Part shown: piece after piece, positions 23,725-32,756 of the stretch | Layout of the letters: each line of letters begins with the position of its first letter | Numbering within the stretch: position 1 is the stretch's first letter | Origin: Prevotella sp. | GTDB lineage: Bacteria; Bacteroidota; Bacteroidia; Bacteroidales; Bacteroidaceae | Reading direction: 5' to 3' | Assembly (NCBI GenBank): GCA_017443345.1 | Contig: JAFSNR010000188.1 | Location: 1-50,078, forward strand | DNA: 50,078 bases | Notes under the pieces: generated by a model | The model's database searches: none | What the model was told of the DNA's origin: nothing | What the model saw: the letters and a program-made list of their open reading frames with translations, nothing else | Translations under genes and position numbers: made by a program

Positions 23725-24270
23725 ATGTATGTTGCTCAGGAACTGAGAAAAAAGAATATAGCCGAGTATCTGCTGTATATGTGGCAGATAGAAGACACGA
23801 TCCGTGCATTCGACTGCTCACTCCGTAGAATCCGCGACGAATGGATCTCTCGCTTCGACTATTCTGATGAGCAGAAGGAAGAGGAGATAGACTGGTATGG
23901 TAATCTGATCCGTATGATGAATCAAGAGGGATGTCGCGAAAAAGGACATCTACAGATTAACAAGGTAACCATGCAGATGTTGATTGAACTGCATGACCAA
24001 CTGTTGCAGTCGTCGAAATTCCCTTTCTACAATACGGAATATTACAAGGTGTTGCCTTTCATCGTAGAGTTGCGCAACCGTGGTGCTGACAAAGAGGAGA
24101 ACGAGATTGAAACGTGTTTTAATTCTCTGTATGGCGTGATGCTCTTACGTTTGCAGAAGAAAGATATCTCGCCTGACACCCAACATGCCGTGAAGGAGAT
24201 AACCACATTTATCGGTATGCTTTCCGACTATTATAAGAAGGACAAAGAAGAAGGATTGAAGTTTGAATAA
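23725..24270 (+). CDS. DUF4924 family protein
   Basis: The 181-residue product begins MYVAQELRKKNIAEYLLYMW, the characteristic start of DUF4924, a Bacteroidetes-restricted family of unknown function. It is soluble, helical and rich in charged residues. It overlaps no gene but is followed by rfbD after 3 bp, so translation is probably coupled. Association with rfbD, prfC and trxB suggests a core rather than accessory role. No catalytic motif is visible. Confidence 0.8.
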   Translation: MYVAQELRKKNIAEYLLYMWQIEDTIRAFDCSLRRIRDEWISRFDYSDEQKEEEIDWYGNLIRMMNQEGCREKGHLQINKVTMQMLIELHDQLLQSSKFPFYNTEYYKVLPFIVELRNRGADKEENEIETCFNSLYGVMLLRLQKKDISPDTQHAVKEITTFIGMLSDYYKKDKEEGLKFE

Positions 24271-24273
24271 GAT

Positions 24274-25128
24274 ATGAATATATTGATTACAGGCTGTAAT
24301 GGTCAGTTAGGAAATGAGATGCAGTTGCTGGAGGAAACCAACCCCCAGCATACCTATTTTAATACAGATGTAGCCGAGTTGGATATCACCGACGCTGCTG
24401 CAATTGACACATTCGTGACAAAGAATCAGGTAGACGGCATCGTGAATTGTGCAGCCTATACGGCTGTCGACAAGGCCGAAGACAATCAGGATCTCTGCCG
24501 TTTATTGAATACGGTTGCTCCTGGCTATCTGGCAGCGGCAGTGGAAAAACGTGGAGGTTGGCTGATTCAGGTTTCTACCGATTACGTGTTCGATGGCACC
24601 AATCACACCCCTTATACCGAGGACGAGCCTACTTGCCCGAATAGTGTTTATGGTTCAACCAAACTCGACGGTGAAAGGGCTGCACAGCAGGCTTGTTCCA
24701 AGACGATGATTGTCCGCACTGCATGGCTTTACTCCACATTTGGTAACAATTTCGTTAAGACGATGCTCCGTCTGGGTCAGGAGAAACCTGAGTTGGGTGT
24801 GATATTTGATCAGATAGGTACACCGACCTATGCCCGTGATTTGGCAGTAGCTCTGTTTGCTGCGATCAACCAGGGTGTGATTCCAGGTATTTATCATTTT
24901 TCTAACGAAGGTGTCATTTCGTGGTACGATTTCACGAAAGCCATTCACCGAATTGCTGGCATTACTTCCTGCCATGTACGTCCTCTCCATACGGCAGAGT
25001 ATTCCACACCAGCTCACCGTCCGCACTATTCGGTGCTCGACAAGACCAAGATCAAACAAACCTATAACCTTGAGATTCCCTATTGGGAAGAGAGTTTAAA
25101 AGATTGTATATTAAAATTGCTGAATTAA
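24274..25128 (+). CDS. rfbD: dTDP-4-dehydrorhamnose reductase
   Basis: RfbD (RmlD) makes the last step to dTDP-L-rhamnose, reducing dTDP-4-dehydro-L-rhamnose with NAD(P)H. The 284-residue short-chain dehydrogenase fold shows the nucleotide-binding [14 protein letters not shown], the family's [12 protein letters not shown], the STDYVFDG segment, and the YGSTKLDGE catalytic Tyr-xxx-Lys. The rfbA gene lies 10 kb away at 34681 and rfbB/rfbC are not in the window, so the pathway genes are split. It starts 3 bp after DUF4924 and ends 7 bp before prfC. Confidence 0.93.
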   Translation: MNILITGCNGQLGNEMQLLEETNPQHTYFNTDVAELDITDAAAIDTFVTKNQVDGIVNCAAYTAVDKAEDNQDLCRLLNTVAPGYLAAAVEKRGGWLIQVSTDYVFDGTNHTPYTEDEPTCPNSVYGSTKLDGERAAQQACSKTMIVRTAWLYSTFGNNFVKTMLRLGQEKPELGVIFDQIGTPTYARDLAVALFAAINQGVIPGIYHFSNEGVISWYDFTKAIHRIAGITSCHVRPLHTAEYSTPAHRPHYSVLDKTKIKQTYNLEIPYWEESLKDCILKLLN

Positions 25129-25135
25129 AAGAACC

Positions 25136-26722
25136 ATGCGTGAAGAAATAGAAAGAAGACGAACGTTTGCGATTATTTCGCACCCGGATGCGGGTAAGAC
25201 CACCCTGACAGAGAAGTTCCTTCTCTTCGGTGGACAGATACAGGTGGCAGGAGCTGTCAAGAACAATAAGATTAAGAAGACTGCCACATCCGACTGGATG
25301 GATATTGAGAAGCAGCGTGGTATCTCAGTGTCGACCTCAGTGATGGAGTTTGATTATACCCCAGAAGGCTCAGATATAGAATATAAGGTCAACATTCTGG
25401 ACACTCCAGGTCACCAGGACTTTGCTGAGGATACCTTCCGCACCCTGACTGCCGTCGACTCTGCGATTATCGTGGTGGATGGTGCAAAGGGCGTGGAGAC
25501 GCAGACAAGAAAACTGATGACGGTTTGTCGTATGCGCAAAACCCCAGTGATCATCTTTATCAATAAGATGGACCGTGAAGGTCGCGATCCGTTTGATCTG
25601 TTGGATGAACTGGAACAGGAACTAGAGATCAAAGTGCGTCCTCTGAGTTGGCCTATCAACCAAGGCGCTAAGTTCAAAGGGGTTTATAATATCTATGAAC
25701 AGAAACTCGACCTCTTTACTCCCGACAAACAGCGTGTGACGGACAAGGTGGAAGTGGATATCAACAGCACGGAGTTAGACAAGCGAGTGGGAGAGGAGAA
25801 TGCTTCCAAGCTCCGTGAAGACTTGGAACTCGTTGATGGTGTATATCCGGAATTCGAGGTCGAGACCTATCGCTCTGCCGAAGTCGCTCCTGTGTTCTTT
25901 GGTTCTGCCCTGAATAACTTTGGTGTGCAGGAGTTGTTGAATTGCTTTGTGGAGATTGCTCCCAGTCCTCGTCCGACGAAGGCTGAGGAACGTGATGTGA
26001 ACCCGGAGGAGCCCAAGTTTACAGGCTTTATCTTCAAGATTACTGCCAATATTGATCCAAACCATCGCTCCTGTATTGCTTTCTGCAAGGTTTGTTCAGG
26101 TAAGTTTCAGCGTAACCAGCCTTATCTGCATGTGCGTCAGGGTAAGACGCTGCGTTTTTCTTCGCCAACGCAGTTCATGGCTCAGCGTAAGTCTACTATT
26201 GATGAGGCTTGGCCAGGTGATATCGTGGGTTTGCCCGACAATGGTATCTTCAAGATCGGCGACACGCTGACTGAGGGCGAGCAGTTGCATTTCCGTGGAC
26301 TCCCCTCTTTCTCACCTGAATTGTTCAAATATATCGAGAACGATGATCCGATGAAGGCCAAACAGCTCCAGAAGGGTATCGATCAGTTGATGGACGAGGG
26401 TGTAGCCCAGCTATTCGTCAACCAGTTCAATAATCGTAAGATTATAGGCACTGTCGGCCAACTCCAGTTTGAGGTTATCCAGTATCGTCTGGAGAACGAG
26501 TACAATGCCAAATGCCGTTGGGAGCCCGTTCATCTTTATAAGGCTTGCTGGATAGAGAGCGATGATCCTCAGGAACTCGAAAACTTCAAGAAACGTAAAT
26601 ATCAGTATATGGCCAAGGATAAAGAGGGACGCGATGTGTTCCTTGCAGATTCTGGCTATGTTCTCTCTATGGCCCAAGAGGATTTTAAACATATTAAGTT
26701 CCACTTTACCAGTGAATTCTAA
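25136..26722 (+). CDS. prfC: peptide chain release factor 3
   Basis: RF3 is a GTPase that removes RF1/RF2 from the ribosome after termination. The 528-residue protein has the G1 motif [17 protein letters not shown]3 DTPGHQDF, G4 NKMDR and the RF3-type switch region [19 protein letters not shown]. The second and third domains follow ([32 protein letters not shown]). Length matches the family. It is embedded in a tight run (7 bp after rfbD, 18 bp before trxB). Confidence 0.95.
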   Translation: MREEIERRRTFAIISHPDAGKTTLTEKFLLFGGQIQVAGAVKNNKIKKTATSDWMDIEKQRGISVSTSVMEFDYTPEGSDIEYKVNILDTPGHQDFAEDTFRTLTAVDSAIIVVDGAKGVETQTRKLMTVCRMRKTPVIIFINKMDREGRDPFDLLDELEQELEIKVRPLSWPINQGAKFKGVYNIYEQKLDLFTPDKQRVTDKVEVDINSTELDKRVGEENASKLREDLELVDGVYPEFEVETYRSAEVAPVFFGSALNNFGVQELLNCFVEIAPSPRPTKAEERDVNPEEPKFTGFIFKITANIDPNHRSCIAFCKVCSGKFQRNQPYLHVRQGKTLRFSSPTQFMAQRKSTIDEAWPGDIVGLPDNGIFKIGDTLTEGEQLHFRGLPSFSPELFKYIENDDPMKAKQLQKGIDQLMDEGVAQLFVNQFNNRKIIGTVGQLQFEVIQYRLENEYNAKCRWEPVHLYKACWIESDDPQELENFKKRKYQYMAKDKEGRDVFLADSGYVLSMAQEDFKHIKFHFTSEF

Positions 26723-26740
26723 CAATAAAAGATAAAGAAT

Positions 26741-27673
26741 ATGGAAAAGACTAAATGTTTGATAATCGGTAGCGGACCTGCTGGATATACCGCAGCCATT
26801 TATGCCAGTCGTGCCAACCTCAGTCCTATTGAGTACAGTGGTATGCAGCCCGGTGGTCAGTTGACACAGACCACAGAGGTAGAGAATTTCCCTGGTTATC
26901 CGCAGGGTGTGGATGGTAACCAGATGATGATGGATCTGTTGGAACAGGCTCAGCGCTTCGGTACTGATGTGCGTAATGGTGAGATTGTAAAGGTTGATTT
27001 TTCGAAGGCTCCCTATGTCTGTACAGCAGATGACGGTACAGAGATTGAGGCTGACACTGTGATTATCGCAACAGGAGCTTCGGCCAAGTACCTTGGACTC
27101 GATGATGAGCGCAAGTATAACGGTCAGGGCGTTTCGGCCTGTGCCACATGTGATGGTTTCTTTTATCGCAAGAAGACGGTGGCCGTAGTGGGTGGTGGCG
27201 ATACTGCCTGTGAGGATGCACTCTATCTGTCGGGCTTGGCAAAGAAAGTGTATCTTATTGTGCGTAAACCATTCTTAAGGGCTTCGAAGGTGATGCAACA
27301 GCGCGTGATGGAGCGTGAGAATATTGAAATTCTGTTTGAGCATAACACCATCGGATTGTATGGCGAGAATGGTGTGGAGGGTGCTCATCTGGTGAAACGC
27401 AAAGGGGAACCTGATGAGGAACTGGTCGATATCCAGATTGATGGTTTCTTCCTCGCCATTGGTCATAAACCCAATACTGACATCTTCAAGGAGTGGTTGG
27501 AGACCGACGAGGTGGGTTATCTGAAGAAGATTAATGGTACGCCAGAGACCAAGATTCCAGGTGTTTTCGTGGCTGGTGATTGTGCTGATCCAGTCTTCCG
27601 TCAAGCTATCTCGGCAGCAGGTTCTGGCTGTCAGGCAGCTATTTTGGCAGAGCGTTTTCTGCTAAACCGCTAA
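26741..27673 (+). CDS. trxB: thioredoxin-disulfide reductase
   Basis: TrxB transfers electrons from NADPH through FAD to thioredoxin. The 310-residue protein has the N-terminal FAD motif GSGPAGYTAAIYASRA, the redox-active CATC (residues 134-137), the NADPH-binding VVGGGDTACEDALYL, and the C-terminal GVFVAGDCADPVFRQ with the second FAD contact. Length and order of motifs are standard for the low-molecular-weight bacterial type. It lies 18 bp after prfC and 11 bp before tsaC. Confidence 0.95.
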   Translation: MEKTKCLIIGSGPAGYTAAIYASRANLSPIEYSGMQPGGQLTQTTEVENFPGYPQGVDGNQMMMDLLEQAQRFGTDVRNGEIVKVDFSKAPYVCTADDGTEIEADTVIIATGASAKYLGLDDERKYNGQGVSACATCDGFFYRKKTVAVVGGGDTACEDALYLSGLAKKVYLIVRKPFLRASKVMQQRVMERENIEILFEHNTIGLYGENGVEGAHLVKRKGEPDEELVDIQIDGFFLAIGHKPNTDIFKEWLETDEVGYLKKINGTPETKIPGVFVAGDCADPVFRQAISAAGSGCQAAILAERFLLNR

Positions 27674-27684
27674 GATATCTGGAA

Positions 27685-28266
27685 ATGACAAGAGAAGAAG
27701 ATATAAAACAGGCTGTTGAAACCATGCGCAAGGGTGGGGTGATCCTCTATCCGACTGATACTGTATGGGGCATTGGCTGTGATGCGACCAATGCTGAGGC
27801 AGTGAAGCGTGTTTACGAGATCAAACAGCGCGAAGACTCAAAAGCATTGATCTGCTTGGTGGATTCCGATGCACGTATGCAGCGTTATTTTAGAAATGTT
27901 CCCGATGTGGCCTGGCAGCTTGTCGATGGTCTGAAGGATAGCGATGCCAAACCAATCACACTGGTTCTCGATGGAGCTGTCAATCTGGCTGAGAACCTGA
28001 TTGCCGAAGATGGTAGTGTGGGTATGAGGATTACCAACGAGCCTTTTTCGAAAGAATTGTGCTACCGCTTTCAGAAGGCCATCGTCTCAACCTCAGCCAA
28101 TATCAGTGGCGAACCTGCTGCACAGAATTATTGTGATATTGACCCTCGGATTATTGAGGCAGTAGACTATGTCTGTTGGAGTCGTCGTCAGGAGCATAAG
28201 CCCCATACGCCATCTAGCATTATCAAACTGAAAGAGAACGGTGAAGTAACAATCATCAGGAAATGA
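27685..28266 (+). CDS. tsaC: L-threonylcarbamoyladenylate synthase (Sua5/YrdC family)
   Basis: It makes threonylcarbamoyl-AMP from threonine, bicarbonate and ATP for the t6A modification of ANN-decoding tRNAs. The 193-residue single YrdC domain shows GGVILYPTDTVWGIGCDATN, the KQREDSKALICLV block, and IVSTSANISGEPA. It lacks the extra C-terminal Sua5 domain, so it is of the short TsaC type. It is 11 bp after trxB, and the ClC gene follows after 28 bp of simple AT-rich sequence. Confidence 0.92.
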   Translation: MTREEDIKQAVETMRKGGVILYPTDTVWGIGCDATNAEAVKRVYEIKQREDSKALICLVDSDARMQRYFRNVPDVAWQLVDGLKDSDAKPITLVLDGAVNLAENLIAEDGSVGMRITNEPFSKELCYRFQKAIVSTSANISGEPAAQNYCDIDPRIIEAVDYVCWSRRQEHKPHTPSSIIKLKENGEVTIIRK

Positions 28267-28294
28267 TTTTGTAGTTTAGAGTTTATAGTTTATA

Positions 28295-30097
28295 GTGGAA
28301 GCGGTAGTTGATAGAAGACCCCAATGGCTTCAGCAGTTACATGAGTGGCGGGTGGAGCATGTGAGTGAGAAGATGTTCATGATCATTCTCGCACTCATAG
28401 TCGGATTCTTTGCCGCCGTCGCAGCGTTCTTCCTTCATTGGATCATCAACCAGATTGTGATGCTGTTGACCAGCTCATTCGACCGTACTCATGCCAACTG
28501 GCTCTATCTGGTCTATCCCGTGTTGGGAATCTACCTGACATCGTTATTTGTCCGCTATATCGTCAAAGATAACATATCACATGGTATTACACGCATTCTG
28601 TATGCCATCTCAACCAACAAGTCAAGGCTGAAGTCTCATAACTGTTGGTCATCAGTGATAGCCTCTGCCATTACCATCGGCTTTGGTGGCTCTGTGGGAG
28701 CTGAGGCACCTATCGTGCTGACAGGTTCTGCCATAGGCTCGAATCTGGGTCAGTTGTTCCATCTCGACCGTAAGATGCTGATGACGTTAGTGGGTTGTGG
28801 TGCGGCTGGTGCTATCGCCGGTATTTTCAAGGCGCCAATAGCTGGGCTGGTGTTCACGCTCGAGGTCTTGATGATTGATATGACTATGTCTGCTCTGCTG
28901 CCTATTCTTGTGTCGTGTGTGACAGCCACCGTCTTTACCTATATATTCAGAGGCGATGCAGCGCTGTTTTCATTCCATCTGGATAGCGAATGGTCTGTTC
29001 AACGTCTCCCAGCGTGTGTATTCTTGGGTATAAGCTGTGGACTTGTATCGCTTTATTTCATTCGTACAATGGGCTTCTGCGAGGGAATCTTTGCGAAGTT
29101 CAAAGACCATCCCCATATCAAATTGGCCATAGGAGGTACGGTACTTAGTCTGCTTATCTTCTTGTTCCCTGCACTCTACGGTGAGGGCTACAGCAGTATC
29201 AACCTACTGTTGAACGGACAGACGAACGCAGATTGGGATAAAATACTTAACAATTCGTTGTTCGCTGGGCAAGGGGCGATGTTGATACCGTATATTGCAC
29301 TGGTGTTGTTTACGAAGGTTTTCGCTACCTCTGCTACCAATGGCGGTGGCGGTTGTGGTGGTACGTTTGCTCCTAGTCTGTTTATCGGTTGCTTTACAGG
29401 CTTCCTTTTCTCAAGGTTGTGGAACATAGAACAGATTGGCGTCTATGTGCCAGAGAAGAATTTCGCCCTGTTGGGAATGGCAGGAGTGATGTCGGGTGTG
29501 ATGCATGCCCCCTTGACAGGTATCTTCCTGATAGCTGAACTGACAGGTGGTTATAGTATGTTTATGCCGTTGATGATTGTCAGTGTGTGCGCTTATCTCA
29601 CGATAATTATCTTTGAGCCTCATAGCATATATGGCTCTCGTTTGGCAAAGCAGGGAAAGTTGTTAACGCACCATACGGACCATGCTGTATTGACACTGAT
29701 GAACCTTGATTCGGTCATCGAGAAAGACTATCTGAGTGTGACGCCTGATATGGAACTAGGCCAGATCGTGAATAAGATCAGCCGTAGCCATACTTCCGTG
29801 CTCCCTGTGTTGGATGCAGGCGGTATGTTGTTGGGAGAGGTTGATATCGCTAGAATTCGTAACGTACTTTTCCGTATCGAGCTTTACCATCATTTCAAGG
29901 CCTCACAACTGATGATCGCCCCTAAGGCGCGACTGAGTGATGCTACACCGATGGCAGATGTGATGCGGGCATTCGATCGTACAGGTGCAAATTGGTTGCC
30001 CGTCTTCGATGTGGAGAACCATCTGAAAGGCTATATCTCTCGCCAACGTATCTATACGATGTATCGTAAGATGGTCGCTGATATGAGTGAGGATTAA
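28295..30097 (+). CDS. ClC-type chloride channel or antiporter with two CBS domains
   Basis: This 600-residue membrane protein moves chloride (or fluoride) across the inner membrane, in many bacteria in exchange for protons. The signature regions are GFGGSVGAEAPIVLTGSAIG (with the gating Glu retained), GAIAGIFKAPIAGLVFTLE and GGGGCGGTFAPSLFIGC. Two CBS domains occupy about residues 460-600 and could sense adenine nucleotides. The start shown is GTG at 28295; an in-frame ATG (28373) would shorten it. GAEAP replaces the common GxEGP. The fmt gene follows after 39 bp. Confidence 0.9.
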   Translation: MEAVVDRRPQWLQQLHEWRVEHVSEKMFMIILALIVGFFAAVAAFFLHWIINQIVMLLTSSFDRTHANWLYLVYPVLGIYLTSLFVRYIVKDNISHGITRILYAISTNKSRLKSHNCWSSVIASAITIGFGGSVGAEAPIVLTGSAIGSNLGQLFHLDRKMLMTLVGCGAAGAIAGIFKAPIAGLVFTLEVLMIDMTMSALLPILVSCVTATVFTYIFRGDAALFSFHLDSEWSVQRLPACVFLGISCGLVSLYFIRTMGFCEGIFAKFKDHPHIKLAIGGTVLSLLIFLFPALYGEGYSSINLLLNGQTNADWDKILNNSLFAGQGAMLIPYIALVLFTKVFATSATNGGGGCGGTFAPSLFIGCFTGFLFSRLWNIEQIGVYVPEKNFALLGMAGVMSGVMHAPLTGIFLIAELTGGYSMFMPLMIVSVCAYLTIIIFEPHSIYGSRLAKQGKLLTHHTDHAVLTLMNLDSVIEKDYLSVTPDMELGQIVNKISRSHTSVLPVLDAGGMLLGEVDIARIRNVLFRIELYHHFKASQLMIAPKARLSDATPMADVMRAFDRTGANWLPVFDVENHLKGYISRQRIYTMYRKMVADMSED

Positions 30098-30136
30098 GGT
30101 TTAGTATTTATAATTTAAAGTTTATAGTTTAGAGAT

Positions 30137-31114
30137 ATGGAGAAGAAGGACTTAAGAATCGTGTTTATGGGAACGCCTGAGTTCGCAGTAGAGACTCTGA
30201 AGGCATTGGTGGAAAACGAGTACAATGTGGTGGCAGTGGTGACGCAGCCCGACAAACCTGTAGGACGTCATCAAGGTGAGGTCCAGCCTTCCGAGGTGAA
30301 GAAGTTTGCTTTGGAGCATGACTTGCCTGTACTTCAGCCCGAAAAGATGAAGGATCCTGCCTTCGTTGAGAAGTTGCGTAGCTACAAGGCCAACCTCCAG
30401 GTTGTTGTTGCCTTTAGAATGCTGCCTGAAGTAGTTTGGGATATGCCTGCTTATGGCACATTCAATGTGCACGCTGCCTTGTTGCCCCAGTATCGTGGTG
30501 CTGCTCCCATCAACTGGGCTGTCATCAATGGCGAGAAGCAGACTGGTGTTACAACTTTTTTCTTGGATAAGGACATCGATACAGGTCGTGTGATTCTCCA
30601 GAAGCCCTTTGATATTCCCGATACAGCTAATGTGGAGTTTGTCTACAACGGTCTGATGCATCTTGGTTCAGAGATCTGTCTGGAGACATTAGAGAAGATT
30701 ATTGCTGCAGATGGTCATCCTGAGAGCATCCCACAGGAGGAACTTGAGGGAAAGTTCAAACATCTCTATGATGCTCCAAAACTCTTTAAGGATATTTGTG
30801 AGATCGACTGGAGACGTCCTTCAAAGCGCATCTATGATTTCATCCGTGGCCTCAGTCCATATCCTGGTGCCTGGACTTCACTGCTCGGTCCTGACGGAAA
30901 GACTGTTGACCTGAAGATATTCAAGGCCACGAAGACCGAGAAGAATCCAGGCATGCGTTCTGGTATGATTGTCGTCTACAAGGGCGTGCTCTATATCACC
31001 ACAGGTGACTTTCTGTTGCAGATCGACGAGTTGCAGTTGGCTGGTAAGACTCGTATGAAGGCACGTGATTTCCTGAACGGCAATAAAAATATTGAGAGTT
31101 ATATAATAAAATAA
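30137..31114 (+). CDS. fmt: methionyl-tRNA formyltransferase
   Basis: Fmt formylates initiator Met-tRNA with 10-formyl-THF. The 325-residue protein has the N-terminal FMGTPEFAVETL, the formyl-binding FNVHAALLPQYRGAAPINWA with the catalytic Asn/His pair, TTFFLDKDIDTGRVI with the catalytic Asp, and a C-terminal tRNA-binding OB-like domain. Length is standard. The def gene is not adjacent here. A 45-residue ORF lies between fmt and rpe. Confidence 0.94.
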   Translation: MEKKDLRIVFMGTPEFAVETLKALVENEYNVVAVVTQPDKPVGRHQGEVQPSEVKKFALEHDLPVLQPEKMKDPAFVEKLRSYKANLQVVVAFRMLPEVVWDMPAYGTFNVHAALLPQYRGAAPINWAVINGEKQTGVTTFFLDKDIDTGRVILQKPFDIPDTANVEFVYNGLMHLGSEICLETLEKIIAADGHPESIPQEELEGKFKHLYDAPKLFKDICEIDWRRPSKRIYDFIRGLSPYPGAWTSLLGPDGKTVDLKIFKATKTEKNPGMRSGMIVVYKGVLYITTGDFLLQIDELQLAGKTRMKARDFLNGNKNIESYIIK

Positions 31115-31165
31115 GGTGTGGCTGCGTTTATAGGTAAATTACTCATCAAATAAAAGTGGTTGCCT

Positions 31166-31303
31166 ATGAAGTATTTTACTCCCGAAGACGTGTCATTGGA
31201 ATTTAGTGAGACTTTTAAGCCGAGAGAGTCGACGCTCGACGTCATCCGGCAAGTCGCCTACACCTATGGTAAGAACATCAATCAGGCTACATGTCTGAAT
31301 TAA
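31166..31303 (+). CDS. small conserved protein (45 aa) between fmt and rpe
   Basis: An ATG at 31166-31168 opens a 45-codon frame closing with TAA at 31301-31303, 10 bp before rpe. The peptide starts MKYFTPEDVSLEF and contains TLDVIRQVAYTYG and a final CLN. Short proteins with a TL(D/N)(V/I)IRQ(V/F)AYTY core ending in LN recur in Bacteroidales genomes, so I judge it a real gene. Soluble, with one predicted helix; function unknown. Position and spacing make it part of the fmt-rpe run. Confidence 0.7.
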   Translation: MKYFTPEDVSLEFSETFKPRESTLDVIRQVAYTYGKNINQATCLN

Positions 31304-31313
31304 CAAAAGGATT

Positions 31314-31961
31314 ATGGCATTAGTATCACCTTCATTGCTCGCTGCCGACTTTTTGTATCTCGACCGCGACATCGACATGATTAACCGCAGTGAGGCCGAT
31401 TGGCTTCATCTCGACGTCATGGACGGCTCGTTCGTACCCAATATCTCGTTTGGCTTCCCTGTGCTGGAAGCTGTGGCAAAGGTATGTAAGAAACCGCTGG
31501 ATGTGCACTATATGATTGAGCGTCCTGAACGTTATATCAAGCAGACGGCTATAATCGGTGCTATGATGATGAACGTTCACTATGAGGCCTCTGTACATCT
31601 GCATCGTACGGTTCAGGAGATTCATGATGCAGGTATGAAAGCTGGCGTTACCCTGAATCCCTCGACACCTGTCTCTGTACTCGAGGATATCATCGGTGAT
31701 GTGGAGATGGTTCTCTTGATGAGCGTGAATCCTGGCTTTGGTGGACAGAAGTTCATCGAGAACACAATTGACAAGGTCAAGCGCCTGCGTCGGATGATTG
31801 AAGAAAAGGGTTGTAAAACTCTGATTGAAGTCGATGGTGGCGTACAGGGTGAAACAGCTCCCCGACTGGTAGCAGCGGGTGTCGATGTACTCGTCAGCGG
31901 CAGCTATGTCTTCAACGCTCCCAACCCTGAGCAGGTCATCACTGACCTTCGTCGGCTATAG
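31314..31961 (+). CDS. rpe: ribulose-phosphate 3-epimerase
   Basis: Rpe interconverts ribulose-5-P and xylulose-5-P in the pentose phosphate pathway. The 215-residue TIM barrel has the N-terminal SLLAADFLYLDRDI, the metal-site HLDVMDGSFVPN, the DVHYMIERP segment, SVNPGFGGQKF and the phosphate-binding EVDGGVQGET / VSGSYVF. Motif order and length are standard. It is the last gene of the plus-strand run and converges with the sigma-factor gene, 2 bp apart. Confidence 0.96.
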   Translation: MALVSPSLLAADFLYLDRDIDMINRSEADWLHLDVMDGSFVPNISFGFPVLEAVAKVCKKPLDVHYMIERPERYIKQTAIIGAMMMNVHYEASVHLHRTVQEIHDAGMKAGVTLNPSTPVSVLEDIIGDVEMVLLMSVNPGFGGQKFIENTIDKVKRLRRMIEEKGCKTLIEVDGGVQGETAPRLVAAGVDVLVSGSYVFNAPNPEQVITDLRRL

Positions 31962-31963
31962 GA

Positions 31964-32569
31964 TTATTCCAGATTCAGATTGACGTTGTATTGGCGGGTC
32001 AGTTTTCGCAGGTTGATCAGCGCATAACGCATACGCCCCAATGAGGTGTTGATGCTGACATTCGTCAGTTCGGCTATCTCCTTGAACGACAGTTCCTGGA
32101 AGAAACGCATGTAGACGACATCACGCTGGGCTTCGGGCAGTGCCTCCATCAGTCGCTTGACGTCCTTTAGTACCTGGGCGTTGTTCAGTTCACTTTCACG
32201 GTTGCCGTCCATCACTGAGGCACTACGCAGATTGCTCAGATCGTTCTCCCTTGGTGCGTCCACGATTTTGTCACTCTTGAGTGCACGATAATGGTCGATG
32301 ATCACGTTGTGGGCAATGCGAGTGAGCCACCAGATGAATTTGCCGTTATCGGAATACTGGTGATTCTGCAGTTTGGTAATCACTTTCAGGAAGGTCTCTT
32401 GGAACAAGTCGTTGGCCAAGTCTTCATCCTTCACCACATACATGATATAGGTGAAGATCTTTTCCTGGTTTCTTGAAAGTAACTCGTCGAATGCACGATT
32501 ATTGCCATCGATGTAGGCTAATGCCAACTCCTCGTCGGTCATTGTCTTAAAAGTACTCATACTCATCAA
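31964..32569 (-). CDS. RNA polymerase sigma factor, ECF/sigma-70 type
   Basis: This 201-residue sigma factor has region 2 (RAFDELLSRNQEKIFTYIMY with DLFQETFLKV) and region 4 (MEALPEAQRDVVYMRFFQEL, then EIAELTNVSINTSLGRMRYA), joined by a linker of about 40 residues. No anti-sigma gene is adjacent; Bacteroidetes have many such housekeeping-like ECF factors without one. The start could be the third Met (MSTFK) rather than the first. The promoter (32635-32666) matches the consensus exactly. Confidence 0.88.
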   Translation of the reverse strand: MMSMSTFKTMTDEELALAYIDGNNRAFDELLSRNQEKIFTYIMYVVKDEDLANDLFQETFLKVITKLQNHQYSDNGKFIWWLTRIAHNVIIDHYRALKSDKIVDAPRENDLSNLRSASVMDGNRESELNNAQVLKDVKRLMEALPEAQRDVVYMRFFQELSFKEIAELTNVSINTSLGRMRYALINLRKLTRQYNVNLNLE

Positions 32570-32634
32570 ATTTTGAATGGAGTAAAGTATGTTTCGATAG
32601 GCAATATTCTTTTAAATGGTTATTAATCTGGTGG

Positions 32635-32666
32635 CAAAATTAGATAAATTTGTGGAATTCTCCAAA
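32635..32666 (-). promoter_or_regulatory. sigma-factor gene promoter with both boxes
   Basis: On the minus strand TTTG (32666-32663), a 20-nt spacer and TAATTTTG (32642-32635). Predicted start near 32628, leader about 60 nt. Confidence 0.6.
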
Positions 32667-32716
32667 TTTTCTTTCATTTTTTTGCTAAAGGCTAGCTGCT
32701 TTTCGCTTTTTTGTTG

Positions 32717-32724
32717 TATCTTTG
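32717..32724 (+). promoter_or_regulatory. promoter -7 element of the kinase fusion gene
   Basis: TATCTTTG at 32717-32724, predicted start near 32731 and a 26-nt leader. No TTTG at -33. Confidence 0.5.
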
Positions 32725-32756
32725 CACTGATATTGTACCTAAAATAAGATTAACAT